38,729 nucleotides of DNA from Bifidobacterium breve (lineage in GTDB: Bacteria > Actinomycetota > Thermoleophilia > Solirubrobacterales > Solirubrobacteraceae): NCBI GenBank assembly GCA_945878865.1, contig CAMCUD010000039.1, forward strand, positions 1 to 38,729, written 5' to 3'. The notes beneath the pieces are model-generated. The model had not been told where the DNA came from, did no database searches, and saw only the letters and a list, made by a program, of their open reading frames with translations. Below are positions 8,093-17,365 of the stretch, one piece after another (positions within the stretch are counted from its first letter, which is position 1; the number at the start of each line of letters is the position of its first letter). The position numbers and the translations under genes are program-made.

Positions 8093-8656
8093 ATGACCAC
8101 CACCGCACCCTCACGTTCCCCCGCCGCCGTCGCCGTGCTCGGCGCGGCCGTCCTCGCCGCGGCGCTGCTCATCGTCGGCGCGGCGTGGTTGGGCTGGCGC
8201 GCGCTCGCCGGCGGCGGCGGCCCGGTCGAGACGTCGCCGACTCGCCTGAGCTACACGGCCGAGACGTTCGAGGAGGTCGCGTTCAGCGCGATCGACCTGC
8301 GCAACCGCGGCGACGAGCCCGCCGTCATCGAGTCCGTCACCCCGGTCGACCCGCCGATGGGCCTCGACGTGCTCGGCGCGCTGGCCTACGACACCCGGGA
8401 GCAGTCGAGCCCCACCCCGGTGACGACGTACCCGCCCGAGCTCGACGCCCGCGACGCCGTCGGCACCCGCCTACCGGCGCGCGCGGGATCGAATGTGAAG
8501 CTCGCCCTGGTGGTGCGCGCGACGAGGGCCGGCCGCTTCGTCATCGGCTCGACCGAGGTGCGCTACCGCGTGGGCGATAAACGCCACCGGGTGGTGGTTC
8601 CCGCGCACGTCACCCTCTGCGCGACGCGCGAGGACTCCGAGCGGGGCTGCGGCTGA
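8093..8656 (+). CDS. Membrane-anchored extracytoplasmic protein, unknown function
   Basis: A 187-aa protein with one N-terminal transmembrane segment (about residues 12-34: AAVAVLGAAVLAAALLIVGAAWLGW) and an outside domain of about 150 residues. The outside domain has an Ig-like flavour: FEEVAFSAIDLRNRGDEPAVIESVTPVDPP, then KLALVVRATRAGRFVIGSTEVRYRVGDKRHRVVVP, which resembles a DUF1573-like beta sandwich without close identity. Two Cys lie at the C-terminus (LCATREDSERGCG). No enzyme motif is visible. It is followed after 18 nt by recC, so it might be transcribed with it, but the subject differs. ATG 8093 follows GAAGGGC, which can act as a ribosome site. Confidence 0.65.
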   Translation: MTTTAPSRSPAAVAVLGAAVLAAALLIVGAAWLGWRALAGGGGPVETSPTRLSYTAETFEEVAFSAIDLRNRGDEPAVIESVTPVDPPMGLDVLGALAYDTREQSSPTPVTTYPPELDARDAVGTRLPARAGSNVKLALVVRATRAGRFVIGSTEVRYRVGDKRHRVVVPAHVTLCATREDSERGCG

Positions 8657-8674
8657 CGTCAGACCGACGGGCGC

Positions 8675-11600
8675 ATGCACGACCATGCAGGCGCCGTGCT
8701 GTTCGTCCATCGCTCTCACCGCGCCGATGACCTCGCCGCCGTCCTCGGCGACGTGTTCGCCGGCGCGCCCGCCGACCCGTTCACGCCCGAGGTCGTCGCC
8801 GTGCCGACGCGGGGCGTGGAGCGGTGGTTGACGCAGACGCTGTCGCTGCGGCTCGGCGCACGTTCCGGTCGCGCCGACGGCGTGGTGGCGAACGTTCGGT
8901 TCCCGTCGCCCCGGGAAGTCGTTGACGACGCGGTCGCGGCGGCCTGCGGCGTCGATCCTGATGTTGATCCCTGGCGTGGCGGCCGGATCGTCTGGCCGCT
9001 GTTGGAGGTCGTCGACGAACACCTCGACGACGAGTGGCTGGCGCTGCTCGCCGGGCACCTCGAGGACGTCGCGCCCGAGGGCGACGCCCCGCGGCCGCGC
9101 TTGGCCGCCGTCCGCCACATCGCGGCGTTGTTCGACCGCTACGCGCTGCACCGCCCCGACATGGTGCGCGCGTGGGCGGCGGGCCAGGATGTCGACGGCG
9201 CAGGCGCGCCGCTTCCCGTCGACTGCGCGTGGCAGGCGTCGCTCTGGCGGGCGCTGCGCGAGCGGATCGCCGTGCCGTCGTTCCCCGAGCGGCTTGACGG
9301 TGCCCTCGCACGGGTGCGCGAGGAACCGGCACTGCTGGATCTGCCGGCGCGGCTGGCGGCGTTCAACCTCACGCGGCTGCCGGCGGCGCATCTCGCGCTG
9401 TTCGAGGCGCTGTCGGTCACACGTGACGTCCACCTGTGCGTGCTGCACCCGTCGCCGGCGTTGTGGGACCGCGTGGCCGCCGCTCCGGCACCGGCCTCGC
9501 GGATGCGCACCGACGATCCCACCGCCGACCTCCCGCAGAACCGCCTGCTCGCCTCCTGGGGCCGCGACGTCCGCGAGCTCCAGCTCGTCCTCGGCAACGC
9601 GGCTGAGGAAAGGGTCGCAGAGCGGACCTTTCTTCAGGAGGGTTCGCTTCTGCGGCGCCTGCAGGCCGGCATCCTCGAAGACCGCGCCCCCGACGACGGC
9701 CCCGCCGACGCCTCCATCGAGATCCACGCCTGCCACGGCCGGGCCCGCCAAGTCGAGGTCCTGCGCGACACGATCCTCCACGCGCTCGCCGCCGACGAGA
9801 CGCTCGAGCCCCGCGACGTCATCGTCATGTGCCCGGACATCGAGACGTTCGCGCCGCTCATCCGCGCGACGTTCGGCGCGACGGAGACCCCCGCGCCCGG
9901 CGTCCCGCCCGACCTCCACGTCCGCCTGGCCGACCGCTCCCTGCGCCAGACCAACCCGATCCTCGGCACGGTCGCGCGGCTGCTCGAGCTCGCCGACGGC
10001 CGGATGACGGCGTCCGAACTGCTCGACCTCGCCGACCGCCCGCCGGTGCGGCGGAGGTTCGCCCTGGACGATGACGACCTCTCCCGCCTGGAGGGCTGGG
10101 TCCGCGACGCCGAGATCCGCTGGGGCCTCGATGCCGAACATCGCGAGGTCTTCAAGCTCGGCAAGGTCGAGGCGAACACGTGGGCGGCGGGCGTCGACCG
10201 CCTGCTGCTCGGCATCGCGATGACCGAGGAGCCCGGCCACCTCGTCGGCGGCGTGCTGCCCGTCGACGACGTGGGAAGCGGCGACATCGAGCTGGCCGGC
10301 AAGCTCGCCGAGCTCGTCGCGCGGGTGCGCGGGATCGTGGAACGGTTCGCCCAGCGACGGCCGCTCGCCGCGTGGGCGACGGAGATCGAACACGCCGCCG
10401 ACCTCCTCTGCGCGGCCAGCGAGCGCGACGCGTGGCAGCGCGGCGAGCTCGGCCGCATCCTCGCCCGCGTCGTCGAGGGATCGAACGACCAGCCGCTCGC
10501 GCTGGGCGAGGTCCGCGGTCTGCTGGCCGAGCGCCTGCAGGGCCGCCCCACCACCGCGAACTTCCGCACCGGCCACCTGACGTTCTGCACGCTGCACCCG
10601 ATGCGGTCGGTCCCCCACCGCGTCATCGCGCTGCTCGGCCTCGACGACGGCGCGTTCCCCCGCGCCGCCCCACGCGACGGCGACGACCTCGTGCTGCGCA
10701 GCCCGTTCCTCGGCGATCACGACGGCCGCACCGAGGACCGCCAGCTCCTCCTCGACGCGCTCATGGCCGCGCAGGACAAGCTCATCATCACGTTCACCGG
10801 CAACGACGAGCGCACGAATGCGGAGCTGCCGCCGGCGGTTCCCGTGGGCGAGCTGCTCGACGTCATCGGGGCGGAGGAGTTCGTCCACCGCCACCCGCTC
10901 CAGCCGTTCGACCCGAAGAACTTCGAGCCGTCGGCCCCCGCGAGCTTCGACGGCATCGCCCTGGAGGGCGCCCGCGCCCTCGCCGGTCCGCGGGTGGCGC
11001 CGCCGCCGTTCCTCGCCGAGCCGCTGCCGCCGATCGACGGCGACGTGGTGGAGCTCGACGACCTCGTCCGCTTCCTGCAGCACCCGGCCAAGGAGCTGCT
11101 GCGCCGCCGGCTGGAGGTCCGCTACCTGGAGATCGAGGAGGACCTCGACGACGATCTGCCCGTCGAGCTCGACGGCCTGGCGAAGTGGAAGGTCGGCGAC
11201 CGGCTCGTCGACGCGGTGCTGGGCGGCTGCTCGATGGACGAGGCGATCGCGTCCGAGCGGGCCCGCGGCGGGCTGCCCCCCGGCGAGATCGCGCAGACGA
11301 CGATCGAGGAGGTCCGCGGCACGGCGCAGCGCATCGTTGATGCGGCGACGGCGCACCTCAGCGCGCGGTCGGCCCGTGAGGCGCTCGACGTGCGGGTGGA
11401 GCTGCCCGACGGCCGCACCCTGACGGGCACGGTCAACGGCGTCGCGGGCGACCGGCTCGAGGTCGTCACGTACTCCAGCGTCGCGGCCAAGCACCGGCTC
11501 GCCGCGTGGGTCCGGCTCCTCGCGCTGGCGACGACGTACCCGTCGCGGACGTTCAGCGCAGCCACCCTCGGCCGCGGGTTCCGGGGGAAGATCGTCATCT

Positions 11601-11983
11601 CGTCGCTGGGGGCGCCCTCGGATCCGAGGACCAAGCTCATGCGCCTCGTCGAGCTTATGGACCTCGGGCTGCGCGAACCGCTGCCGTTCGCCGCCAAGAC
11701 GTCGGAGGCCTACGCGGCGGCGCGCAAGCGCAACGCCAAGAACGTCGCGAAGGCGACCGAGGACAAGTGGGTCGGCTCCTTCAAGTTCCCCGGCGAGAAC
11801 GCGGACCTCGAGCATCAGCGGGTCTATGGCGGCGTCGTGACGCTGCCCGAGCTCACCGCCGCGCCCGCGCGGGAGACGGAGTCCGGCGAGGGCTGGGACG
11901 AGCGCACGCCGTCGCGCTTCGGCCGGATCGCGCTGCGGGTCTGGCTCCCGCTCCTGGCCCACGAGCACCTGGCGGAGCTGTGA
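8675..11983 (+). CDS. recC: Exodeoxyribonuclease V gamma subunit RecC
   Basis: A 1102-aa RecC, the non-catalytic subunit of the RecBCD helicase-nuclease. It splits the DNA duplex and, in known complexes, scans for Chi. Its superfamily-1 helicase-like fold lacks working ATPase motifs. Recognisable blocks are the N-terminal VVAVPTRGVERWLTQTLSLRLG (about residues 35-57), EIHACHGRARQVEVLRDTIL (about 350), ILGTVARLLELADGRMTASELLDL (about 430), LTFCTLHPMRSVPHRVIALLGLDDGAFPR (about 635), and a C-terminal inactive nuclease-like domain with DLVRFLQHPAKELLRRRLEV. Length is typical. The stop codon shares one base with the recB ATG (TGATG), pointing to translational coupling. Order recC-recB-recD is the usual actinobacterial one. 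Confidence 0.95.
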   Translation: MHDHAGAVLFVHRSHRADDLAAVLGDVFAGAPADPFTPEVVAVPTRGVERWLTQTLSLRLGARSGRADGVVANVRFPSPREVVDDAVAAACGVDPDVDPWRGGRIVWPLLEVVDEHLDDEWLALLAGHLEDVAPEGDAPRPRLAAVRHIAALFDRYALHRPDMVRAWAAGQDVDGAGAPLPVDCAWQASLWRALRERIAVPSFPERLDGALARVREEPALLDLPARLAAFNLTRLPAAHLALFEALSVTRDVHLCVLHPSPALWDRVAAAPAPASRMRTDDPTADLPQNRLLASWGRDVRELQLVLGNAAEERVAERTFLQEGSLLRRLQAGILEDRAPDDGPADASIEIHACHGRARQVEVLRDTILHALAADETLEPRDVIVMCPDIETFAPLIRATFGATETPAPGVPPDLHVRLADRSLRQTNPILGTVARLLELADGRMTASELLDLADRPPVRRRFALDDDDLSRLEGWVRDAEIRWGLDAEHREVFKLGKVEANTWAAGVDRLLLGIAMTEEPGHLVGGVLPVDDVGSGDIELAGKLAELVARVRGIVERFAQRRPLAAWATEIEHAADLLCAASERDAWQRGELGRILARVVEGSNDQPLALGEVRGLLAERLQGRPTTANFRTGHLTFCTLHPMRSVPHRVIALLGLDDGAFPRAAPRDGDDLVLRSPFLGDHDGRTEDRQLLLDALMAAQDKLIITFTGNDERTNAELPPAVPVGELLDVIGAEEFVHRHPLQPFDPKNFEPSAPASFDGIALEGARALAGPRVAPPPFLAEPLPPIDGDVVELDDLVRFLQHPAKELLRRRLEVRYLEIEEDLDDDLPVELDGLAKWKVGDRLVDAVLGGCSMDEAIASERARGGLPPGEIAQTTIEEVRGTAQRIVDAATAHLSARSAREALDVRVELPDGRTLTGTVNGVAGDRLEVVTYSSVAAKHRLAAWVRLLALATTYPSRTFSAATLGRGFRGKIVISSLGAPSDPRTKLMRLVELMDLGLREPLPFAAKTSEAYAAARKRNAKNVAKATEDKWVGSFKFPGENADLEHQRVYGGVVTLPELTAAPARETESGEGWDERTPSRFGRIALRVWLPLLAHEHLAEL

Positions 11984-14900
11984 TGGACGGCTTCGATCTG
12001 CGCGCGCCGCTGACGAAGGGCGTCACCGTGCTCGAGGCGAGCGCGGGGACCGGCAAGACCTACACGATCGCGGGCCTGGCGACCCGGCACGTCGCCGAGG
12101 GGCTGCCCCTCGACCAGCTGCTCGTCGTGACCTTCACCCGGCTGGCAACCGGTGAGCTGCGCGAGCGTGTGCGCGAGCGGCTGGTGAGCGCCGAGGCGGC
12201 GCTGCGCACCGGGGTCATCGAGGACGGTGACGACCTCGCGGCGTTCCTCGCCTTGCAGGACCGTGAGGGGCGGCAGCGCAACCTCGCCAGCGCGGTCGCG
12301 TCGTTCGACAGCGCGACGATCACCACCACCCACGGCTTCTGCCTGGAGGCGCTGGGGTCGCTGGGCTTCACGGGGAACGTCGAGCGCGACTGCGCGTTCG
12401 TCGAGGACGTCTCCGACCTCATGGACGACGTCGTCAACGACCTGTTCGTCCGCCGCTTCGTCGGCGAGCGCCCGCGCTTTGCCCGCGGCGAGGCGATGGC
12501 CGTCGCGCGCGCGGCGATCGAGCACCCGAGCGCGCTCCTGGTTCCCGAGGCGGCCGCGCCGGACTCCGACGCCGCGATGCGGGTGCGGCTGGCGCATGCC
12601 GCGCGCGGCGAGCTGGAGCGACGCAAGCGCCTGGGGTCGTTGATGACGTTCGACGACGTCCTCACCCGGCTGGCCGACGCGCTCGACGGCCCGAGCGGCG
12701 ACCAGGTCTCAGCAAGGCTGCGCGAGCGCTACCGCGTGGTGCTCGTCGACGAGTTCCAGGACACCGACCCGGTGCAGTGGCAGATCATGCAGCGCGCGTT
12801 CGACCATCCGGACGGCACGCTCATCCTCATCGGCGACCCGAAGCAGGCGATCTACGCGTTCCGCGGCGCGGACGTCTACGCGTATCTCGACGCCGCGCGG
12901 TCGGCCTCCGCGCTCGGCACGCTCGACATGAACTGGCGCTCGGATCAGCGCCTGCTCGACGCCTACGACCTGCTGTTCGGCAACGCCAAGCTCGGCCACC
13001 CGGACATCGACTACCGCTCCACCCGCGCGACGCCGACCCACGAGGCGACGCGGCTCCACGGCGCGCCCGTCGACGCGCCGCTGCGCATCCGCGTCCTCGA
13101 CCGGCGCACCGTGCGCACCACGCCGAGCGGCTTCGCCTCGGCCCAACCGGCACGCGAGGCGATCGCGATCGACTGCGCCCGCGACATCGCCACCCTGCTG
13201 AACGCCGAGCCGACGATCACCCGCGGCACGCCGGGCGCCGAGCCGCGGACGGTGAAGCCCGGGGACATCGCGGTGCTCGTCCGCCGCAACCAGGACGCAG
13301 CACTCATCCAGGCCGAGCTACAGCACGTCGGGGTTCCTGCGGTCATCGCCGGCGCGGGCAGTGTGTTCGGCACCGACGCGGCCCGTGACTGGCTCGCGCT
13401 GCTCGAGGCGCTGGAGCGCCCGTCGTCGGTCGGCCGGGTCCACGCCGCGGCGCTGACCCCGTTCGTCGGGTGGTCGGCCTCGGCGGTGGCGGGCGCGGAC
13501 GACGCGGCTTGGGAGACCGTGCACGACCAGCTCCACGCGTGGGCGCAGGTGCTGCGCGACGACGGGGTCGCCGCGCTGCTGCAGGCGGTGACCGTGGAGT
13601 CCTCGCTGCCCGCGCGGGTGCTGGGCTTCGAAGGCGGCGAGCGCGTGCTGACCGACCTGCGCCACATCGGCCAGCTCCTGCACGCCTCCTCGATGGACGA
13701 GGGCCTGGGCGCCGCGGCGCTGACGCAGTGGCTGCGCCGCCGGATCCTCGACGCGAAGACCGAGGGCGACGAGGAACGCGCGCGCCGGCTGGAGTCCGAT
13801 TCGGCGGCGGTGCAGGTCCTGACGATCCACCGCTCGAAGGGGCTGGAGTATCCGATCGTCTACTGCCCCTTCCTGTGGGACCCGTCGTGGATCCCCGACG
13901 AGGCGCTGCCGGTCTTCTTCCACGACACGACCGGCGCCCGCACGCTCGACGTGGGGTTGTCGGGCGCCGCGTTCCGCGCGCATCAGGACGCCGAGCGCGC
14001 CGAGGAACGCGGCGAAGACCTGCGCCTCGCCTACGTCGCGCTGACCCGCGCCCGCCACCAGGCGGTGATCTGGTGGGCGGGGTCGTGGGACTCACGCAAC
14101 TCGCCGCTCTCCCGGCTGGTGTTCGCCCGCGCGGAGGACGGCACGGTGCCGGCGGAGGCGCCGCGCGAGATCCCGTCGGACGACGAGGCGTTCGCCCGCT
14201 TCTCGGCGCTAGGCGGCGAGGGGTGCATCAGCGTGGAGCGCGCGCCGGGCGCAGGGCTGCTGGCGGAGTGGTCGCCGCGGTCGGAGGACGCGTCCGACCT
14301 GCGCGCGGCGGAGTTCCGCCGGGGCATCGACCGGACGTGGCGACGCACGTCGTACAGCGACATCACCGCGCCGGCGCACGAGTCGTTCGGCTCGGAGCCG
14401 GAGGTCGACGAGGTGGAGGACGAGCGGTCGGTCGCCCCGGCCGCGCGCGCTGACGAGGCCGACGCGGCGCTGCGCGACATCCCCTCCCCCCTCGCCGACC
14501 TGCCGGGCGGGACACGGGTGGGCACGCTCGTGCACGACGTGTTCGAAGCAGTGGACTTCACCGCACCCGACCTGGGTGGCGCGATGGGCGTGGCGGTGCG
14601 CGAGGCGCAGGCGTACCGGCGGGTGGAGATCGGTGACCCGGACGTCCTCGCCGCCGCTTTGGCGGGCGTGGTTGAGACGCCGCTGCTCGATGGCCTCGCG
14701 CTGCGCGACATCGGGCCGGGCGACCGGCTGGACGAGCTGGGGTTCGAGCTGCCGCTTGAGGGCGCGGCGTCGCCGCGGGCGATCGGGGCGCTGTTGCGGT
14801 CGTTCCTGCCCTCCGATGACCCGCTGTTCGCGTACGCGGACCGGTTGGACGACCCGCTCCTGCGCCCCGTACTCCGCGGCTTCCTCACGGGCTCGATCGA

Positions 14901-15243
14901 TCTCGCGTTCCGCACGCCCGACGGCCGGTACGGCATCGTCGACTACAAGACGAACCGCCTCGGCGCGTTCGACGAGCCGCTGACGCTGTGGGACTACCGG
15001 CCGGCCGCGGTCGCCGAGGAGATGCGCCGCACGCACTACGCGCTGCAGGGGCTGCTCTACACGGTCGCGCTGCACCGGTACCTGCGCTGGCGGGTCCCCG
15101 GGTACTCCCCGGACCGTGACCTCGCCGGGTTCTTCTACCTGTTCGTCCGCGGGATGCCGGAGGCGGGAGTGTTCTCGTGGAAGGCGCCCGGGGAGCTCGT
15201 GGTGGCGCTGAGCGACCTGCTCGACGAGGGGACGGGCACGTGA
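11983..15243 (+). CDS. recB: Exodeoxyribonuclease V beta subunit RecB
   Basis: A 1086-aa RecB, the 3'-5' helicase and the sole nuclease of RecBCD. The helicase motifs are intact: Walker A EASAGTGKTYT with K25, motif Ia VVTFTRLAT, DEFQDTDPVQW (D256, E257), GDPKQAIYAFRGAD, TIHRSKGLEYPIVYCP (motif V) and LAYVALTRARHQ (motif VI). The C-terminal PD-(D/E)XK nuclease has H851 (GTLVHDVFE), D973 (GSIDLAF) and D987-Y-K989 (VDYKTN), so it should be active. An HYALQGLLYTVALHRYL block follows, also typical. ATG 11983 overlaps the recC stop by one base, and the stop overlaps the GTG start of recD. Confidence 0.96.
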   Translation: MDGFDLRAPLTKGVTVLEASAGTGKTYTIAGLATRHVAEGLPLDQLLVVTFTRLATGELRERVRERLVSAEAALRTGVIEDGDDLAAFLALQDREGRQRNLASAVASFDSATITTTHGFCLEALGSLGFTGNVERDCAFVEDVSDLMDDVVNDLFVRRFVGERPRFARGEAMAVARAAIEHPSALLVPEAAAPDSDAAMRVRLAHAARGELERRKRLGSLMTFDDVLTRLADALDGPSGDQVSARLRERYRVVLVDEFQDTDPVQWQIMQRAFDHPDGTLILIGDPKQAIYAFRGADVYAYLDAARSASALGTLDMNWRSDQRLLDAYDLLFGNAKLGHPDIDYRSTRATPTHEATRLHGAPVDAPLRIRVLDRRTVRTTPSGFASAQPAREAIAIDCARDIATLLNAEPTITRGTPGAEPRTVKPGDIAVLVRRNQDAALIQAELQHVGVPAVIAGAGSVFGTDAARDWLALLEALERPSSVGRVHAAALTPFVGWSASAVAGADDAAWETVHDQLHAWAQVLRDDGVAALLQAVTVESSLPARVLGFEGGERVLTDLRHIGQLLHASSMDEGLGAAALTQWLRRRILDAKTEGDEERARRLESDSAAVQVLTIHRSKGLEYPIVYCPFLWDPSWIPDEALPVFFHDTTGARTLDVGLSGAAFRAHQDAERAEERGEDLRLAYVALTRARHQAVIWWAGSWDSRNSPLSRLVFARAEDGTVPAEAPREIPSDDEAFARFSALGGEGCISVERAPGAGLLAEWSPRSEDASDLRAAEFRRGIDRTWRRTSYSDITAPAHESFGSEPEVDEVEDERSVAPAARADEADAALRDIPSPLADLPGGTRVGTLVHDVFEAVDFTAPDLGGAMGVAVREAQAYRRVEIGDPDVLAAALAGVVETPLLDGLALRDIGPGDRLDELGFELPLEGAASPRAIGALLRSFLPSDDPLFAYADRLDDPLLRPVLRGFLTGSIDLAFRTPDGRYGIVDYKTNRLGAFDEPLTLWDYRPAAVAEEMRRTHYALQGLLYTVALHRYLRWRVPGYSPDRDLAGFFYLFVRGMPEAGVFSWKAPGELVVALSDLLDEGTGT

Positions 15244-16997
15244 CCGAAGACCCGTTCGACTGGCAGCGCGCGGTGGCCGTCGTCGACGGGCTGCTCGCGG
15301 AGTTCAACGCGGCCGACGTCCTGGCGACCTCCGACGTCCATGCCGCGCTGCGGTTCGGCGCGCTGGTCGGCGAGTCGTCTGAGGAGGTCCTGCTGGCCGC
15401 CGCGCTGGCGGTCCGCGCGCCACGGTTTGGCCACGTGTTCGCGGATCTGTCGTCGGTGGTCTCGACGATCACGGTGGAGCCGGAGTCGGGGGTTGACGTC
15501 GCGGCGCTGCCGTGGCCTTCGGCCGACGCCTGGATCGCCGCGGTGGCCGCAAGTCCCCTGGTCGCGGAGGGCGGGCCGTTGCGGCTGGTCGGCTCGGCGC
15601 TGTACCTCGAGCGCTACTGGGTGCAGGAGGGCGAACTGGCCGCGGACCTGGGCGCGCGGAATATGCCGGCGCCATCGGTCGACGAGGCGGTGCTCACAGA
15701 CGGCCTGGCGCGGCTGTTTACCGACCCGGTGCAGGCGCGCGCCGGGGAGGTCGCGGTGCGCCGCCAGCTCTCGGTGGTCGCGGGCGGCCCGGGGACGGGC
15801 AAGACGACGACGGTCGCGCGGATCGCGGCGCTGCTGATCGAGCAGGGCGCCGAGTTGATCGCGCTGGCGGCACCGACGGGCAAGGCGGCGGCGCGACTGG
15901 AGGAGGCGGTGCATGCCGAGGCGGCTGGTCTGGACGCTTCCGCGGAAGCGCGCGCCGCGGTGGCGGGGCTGCGCGCGCAGACGCTGCACCGGCTGTTGGG
16001 CTGGCGCCCGGACTCGCGCTCGCGCTTCCGTCACGGCCGCGGGAACCGGCTCCCCCACGACGTAGTCATCGTCGACGAGACGTCGATGGTGTCGCTCTCG
16101 ATGATGGCGTCGCTGGTAGCGGCGGTACGACCGGGGTCGCGGCTCGTGCTCGTCGGCGACCCGGGCCAGCTGACGTCGGTGGAGGCCGGCGCGGTGCTCG
16201 GGGACATCGTGGCGAGCCCGGCGCTGGCCGACGGCGTGGTGGTGCTCGAGCGCGTGCACCGGTTCGCGGGCGGGATCGCGGAGCTGGCGACGGCGATCGC
16301 GGCAGGCGACGAGGACACGGTCATCGACCTGCTGCTCGCGGGGCTCGACGACGTGGTGTGGGTCGACGCCGATGCTGCGCTGGCGTCGGTCGACGAGCTC
16401 GACGAGGTGCGTGAGCTCGCGGTGGCGTCAGCGGCCCACGTGGTCGCGAGCGCGCAGGCCGGCGACGCGGCGCGCGCGCTGTCTGCGCTGGAGAGCTTCC
16501 GCCTGCTGTGCGCGCACCGTCGCGGCCCGCACGGCGCGACGACCTGGATGTGGGAGCTCGAGCGCTGGCTCGCCGAAGGCGTCCCGGGCTTCGACCCGGG
16601 CTCGGAGTGGTACGTCGGCCGGCCGCTCCTGGTGACCGAGAACGACTACGGGCTCAAGCTCTATAACGGCGACACGGGCGTGGTCATCGCGGTCGGAGAC
16701 GACCGGGTGGAGGCGGCGTTCGAGCGCGGCGGCGAGCCCGTGCGGTTCAGCCCGACGCGGCTGGGCGCGGTCGACACGGTCTACGCGATGACGATCCATA
16801 AGTCGCAGGGATCGCAGTTCGGGACGGTGGCGGTGGTACTGCCCGACGCGGCGTCGGCGATGCTGACGCGGGAGCTGCTGTACACGGCGGTGACGCGGGC
16901 GCGGGAGCGGGTGGTGTTGGTCGGGGATGAGGCGGCGGTGCGCGCGGCGGTGGCTCGGTCGGCGGGGCGCGCGAGTGGGCTCGCAGCACGGCTGTAG
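15240..16997 (+). CDS. recD: Exodeoxyribonuclease V alpha subunit RecD
   Basis: A 585-aa RecD, the 5'-3' helicase motor of RecBCD. The N-terminal 150 residues are the adapter region that docks to RecC. Then come Walker A VVAGGPGTGKTTT (K188), APTGKAAARLEEAVH (motif Ia), VIVDETSMVSLSMM (D279, E280), LVGDPGQLTSVEAGAVLGDI (motif III), YAMTIHKSQGSQFGTVAVVLP (motif V) and LLYTAVTRARERVVLVG (motif VI). All helicase motifs look functional. The start is GTG 15240, inside the recB stop (GTGA overlap), so the three subunits are likely made in a fixed ratio. Confidence 0.95.
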   Translation: MTEDPFDWQRAVAVVDGLLAEFNAADVLATSDVHAALRFGALVGESSEEVLLAAALAVRAPRFGHVFADLSSVVSTITVEPESGVDVAALPWPSADAWIAAVAASPLVAEGGPLRLVGSALYLERYWVQEGELAADLGARNMPAPSVDEAVLTDGLARLFTDPVQARAGEVAVRRQLSVVAGGPGTGKTTTVARIAALLIEQGAELIALAAPTGKAAARLEEAVHAEAAGLDASAEARAAVAGLRAQTLHRLLGWRPDSRSRFRHGRGNRLPHDVVIVDETSMVSLSMMASLVAAVRPGSRLVLVGDPGQLTSVEAGAVLGDIVASPALADGVVVLERVHRFAGGIAELATAIAAGDEDTVIDLLLAGLDDVVWVDADAALASVDELDEVRELAVASAAHVVASAQAGDAARALSALESFRLLCAHRRGPHGATTWMWELERWLAEGVPGFDPGSEWYVGRPLLVTENDYGLKLYNGDTGVVIAVGDDRVEAAFERGGEPVRFSPTRLGAVDTVYAMTIHKSQGSQFGTVAVVLPDAASAMLTRELLYTAVTRARERVVLVGDEAAVRAAVARSAGRASGLAARL

Positions 16998-16999
16998 CT

Positions 17000-17035
17000 G
17001 GGGCGAGTTTCGCCGCCACCTCCCCTAGAAGGGGC
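17000..17035 (+). promoter_or_regulatory. Conserved upstream element, copy 2
   Basis: GGGGCGAGTTTCG (17000-17012), 10 unconserved nt, then CCCTAGAAGGGG (17023-17034), C, and ATG at 17036. The first 13 nt are identical to the copy at 8057-8069. The distances from CGAG to CCCTA (19 nt) and from CCCTA to the ATG (13 nt) are the same in both copies. Confidence 0.55.
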
Positions 17036-17254
17036 ATGAACACCTCTTCACGCTTCCGCCCCTCCGAGATTCTGGTCCTCCTAGCGCATGCCGGGTTCCG
17101 CCGCATCGGCGCAGCGATCGGATTCGTGCTCGTCGTGCTGTGGCTGTGGTCCGCGGTCACCGGCGATGGGCTGGGGGATCGCTTCATGTTCCGCGGCAAG
17201 CACGGGAGCTTCGGCGTGTCGAGCCACTCGTCGTCACACCACTTCTTGCCGTAG
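17036..17254 (+). CDS. Small single-pass membrane protein, unknown
   Basis: A 72-aa protein with a basic N-terminus (MNTSSRFRPSEI), one likely transmembrane helix (about residues 24-41, IGAAIGFVLVVLWLWSAV) and a C-terminal tail rich in Ser, His and Gly (HGSFGVSSHSSSHHFLP). No family is recognised. Support for coding comes from the conserved element directly upstream, shared with another small membrane-protein gene at 8093, and from a coherent membrane topology. It lies 38 nt after recD and just before the hipBA operator region. Confidence 0.55.
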   Translation: MNTSSRFRPSEILVLLAHAGFRRIGAAIGFVLVVLWLWSAVTGDGLGDRFMFRGKHGSFGVSSHSSSHHFLP

Positions 17255-17265
17255 CGGGCCAGAAA

Positions 17266-17281
17266 TATCCCGATCGGGACA
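17266..17281 (+). promoter_or_regulatory. HipB-type operator O1
   Basis: TATCCCGATCGGGACA, an almost perfect inverted repeat with TATCC/GGACA half-sites around CGATCG. It is the first of three copies (next at 17315 and 17365) spaced 49 and 50 bp. E. coli HipB binds a TATCC-N8-GGATA site. The half-sites here are alike but the spacer is 6 nt. Confidence 0.65.
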
Positions 17282-17314
17282 GCACACACCTCGACAGCTC
17301 CCCGGCGCGGACAA

Positions 17315-17330
17315 TGTCCCGACCGGGATA
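17315..17330 (+). promoter_or_regulatory. HipB-type operator O2
   Basis: TGTCCCGACCGGGATA, the same inverted repeat as O1 read in the other orientation, with one change in the centre. It ends 4 nt before the TTGCAC box at 17335-17340, so a bound repressor would block RNA polymerase. Confidence 0.65.
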
Positions 17331-17334
17331 GAAG

Positions 17335-17365
17335 TTGCACGATCTGTCGACCGGTACCCTACGAT
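17335..17365 (+). promoter_or_regulatory. Candidate hipBA promoter
   Basis: TTGCAC (17335-17340) and TACGAT (17360-17365) form a -35/-10 pair with a longish 19-nt spacer. A TACCCT at 17355-17360 is an alternative -10 with a short spacer. The pair is bracketed by operators O2 and O3, which supports its being the regulated promoter. Confidence 0.4.

Noticed and set aside
8471-11968. A 1165-aa open frame on the minus strand opposite recC
   Set aside because: Its product is Arg/Asp/Gly/Val-rich without domains, and the opposite strand codes an intact RecC. It is a shadow caused by high third-position GC.
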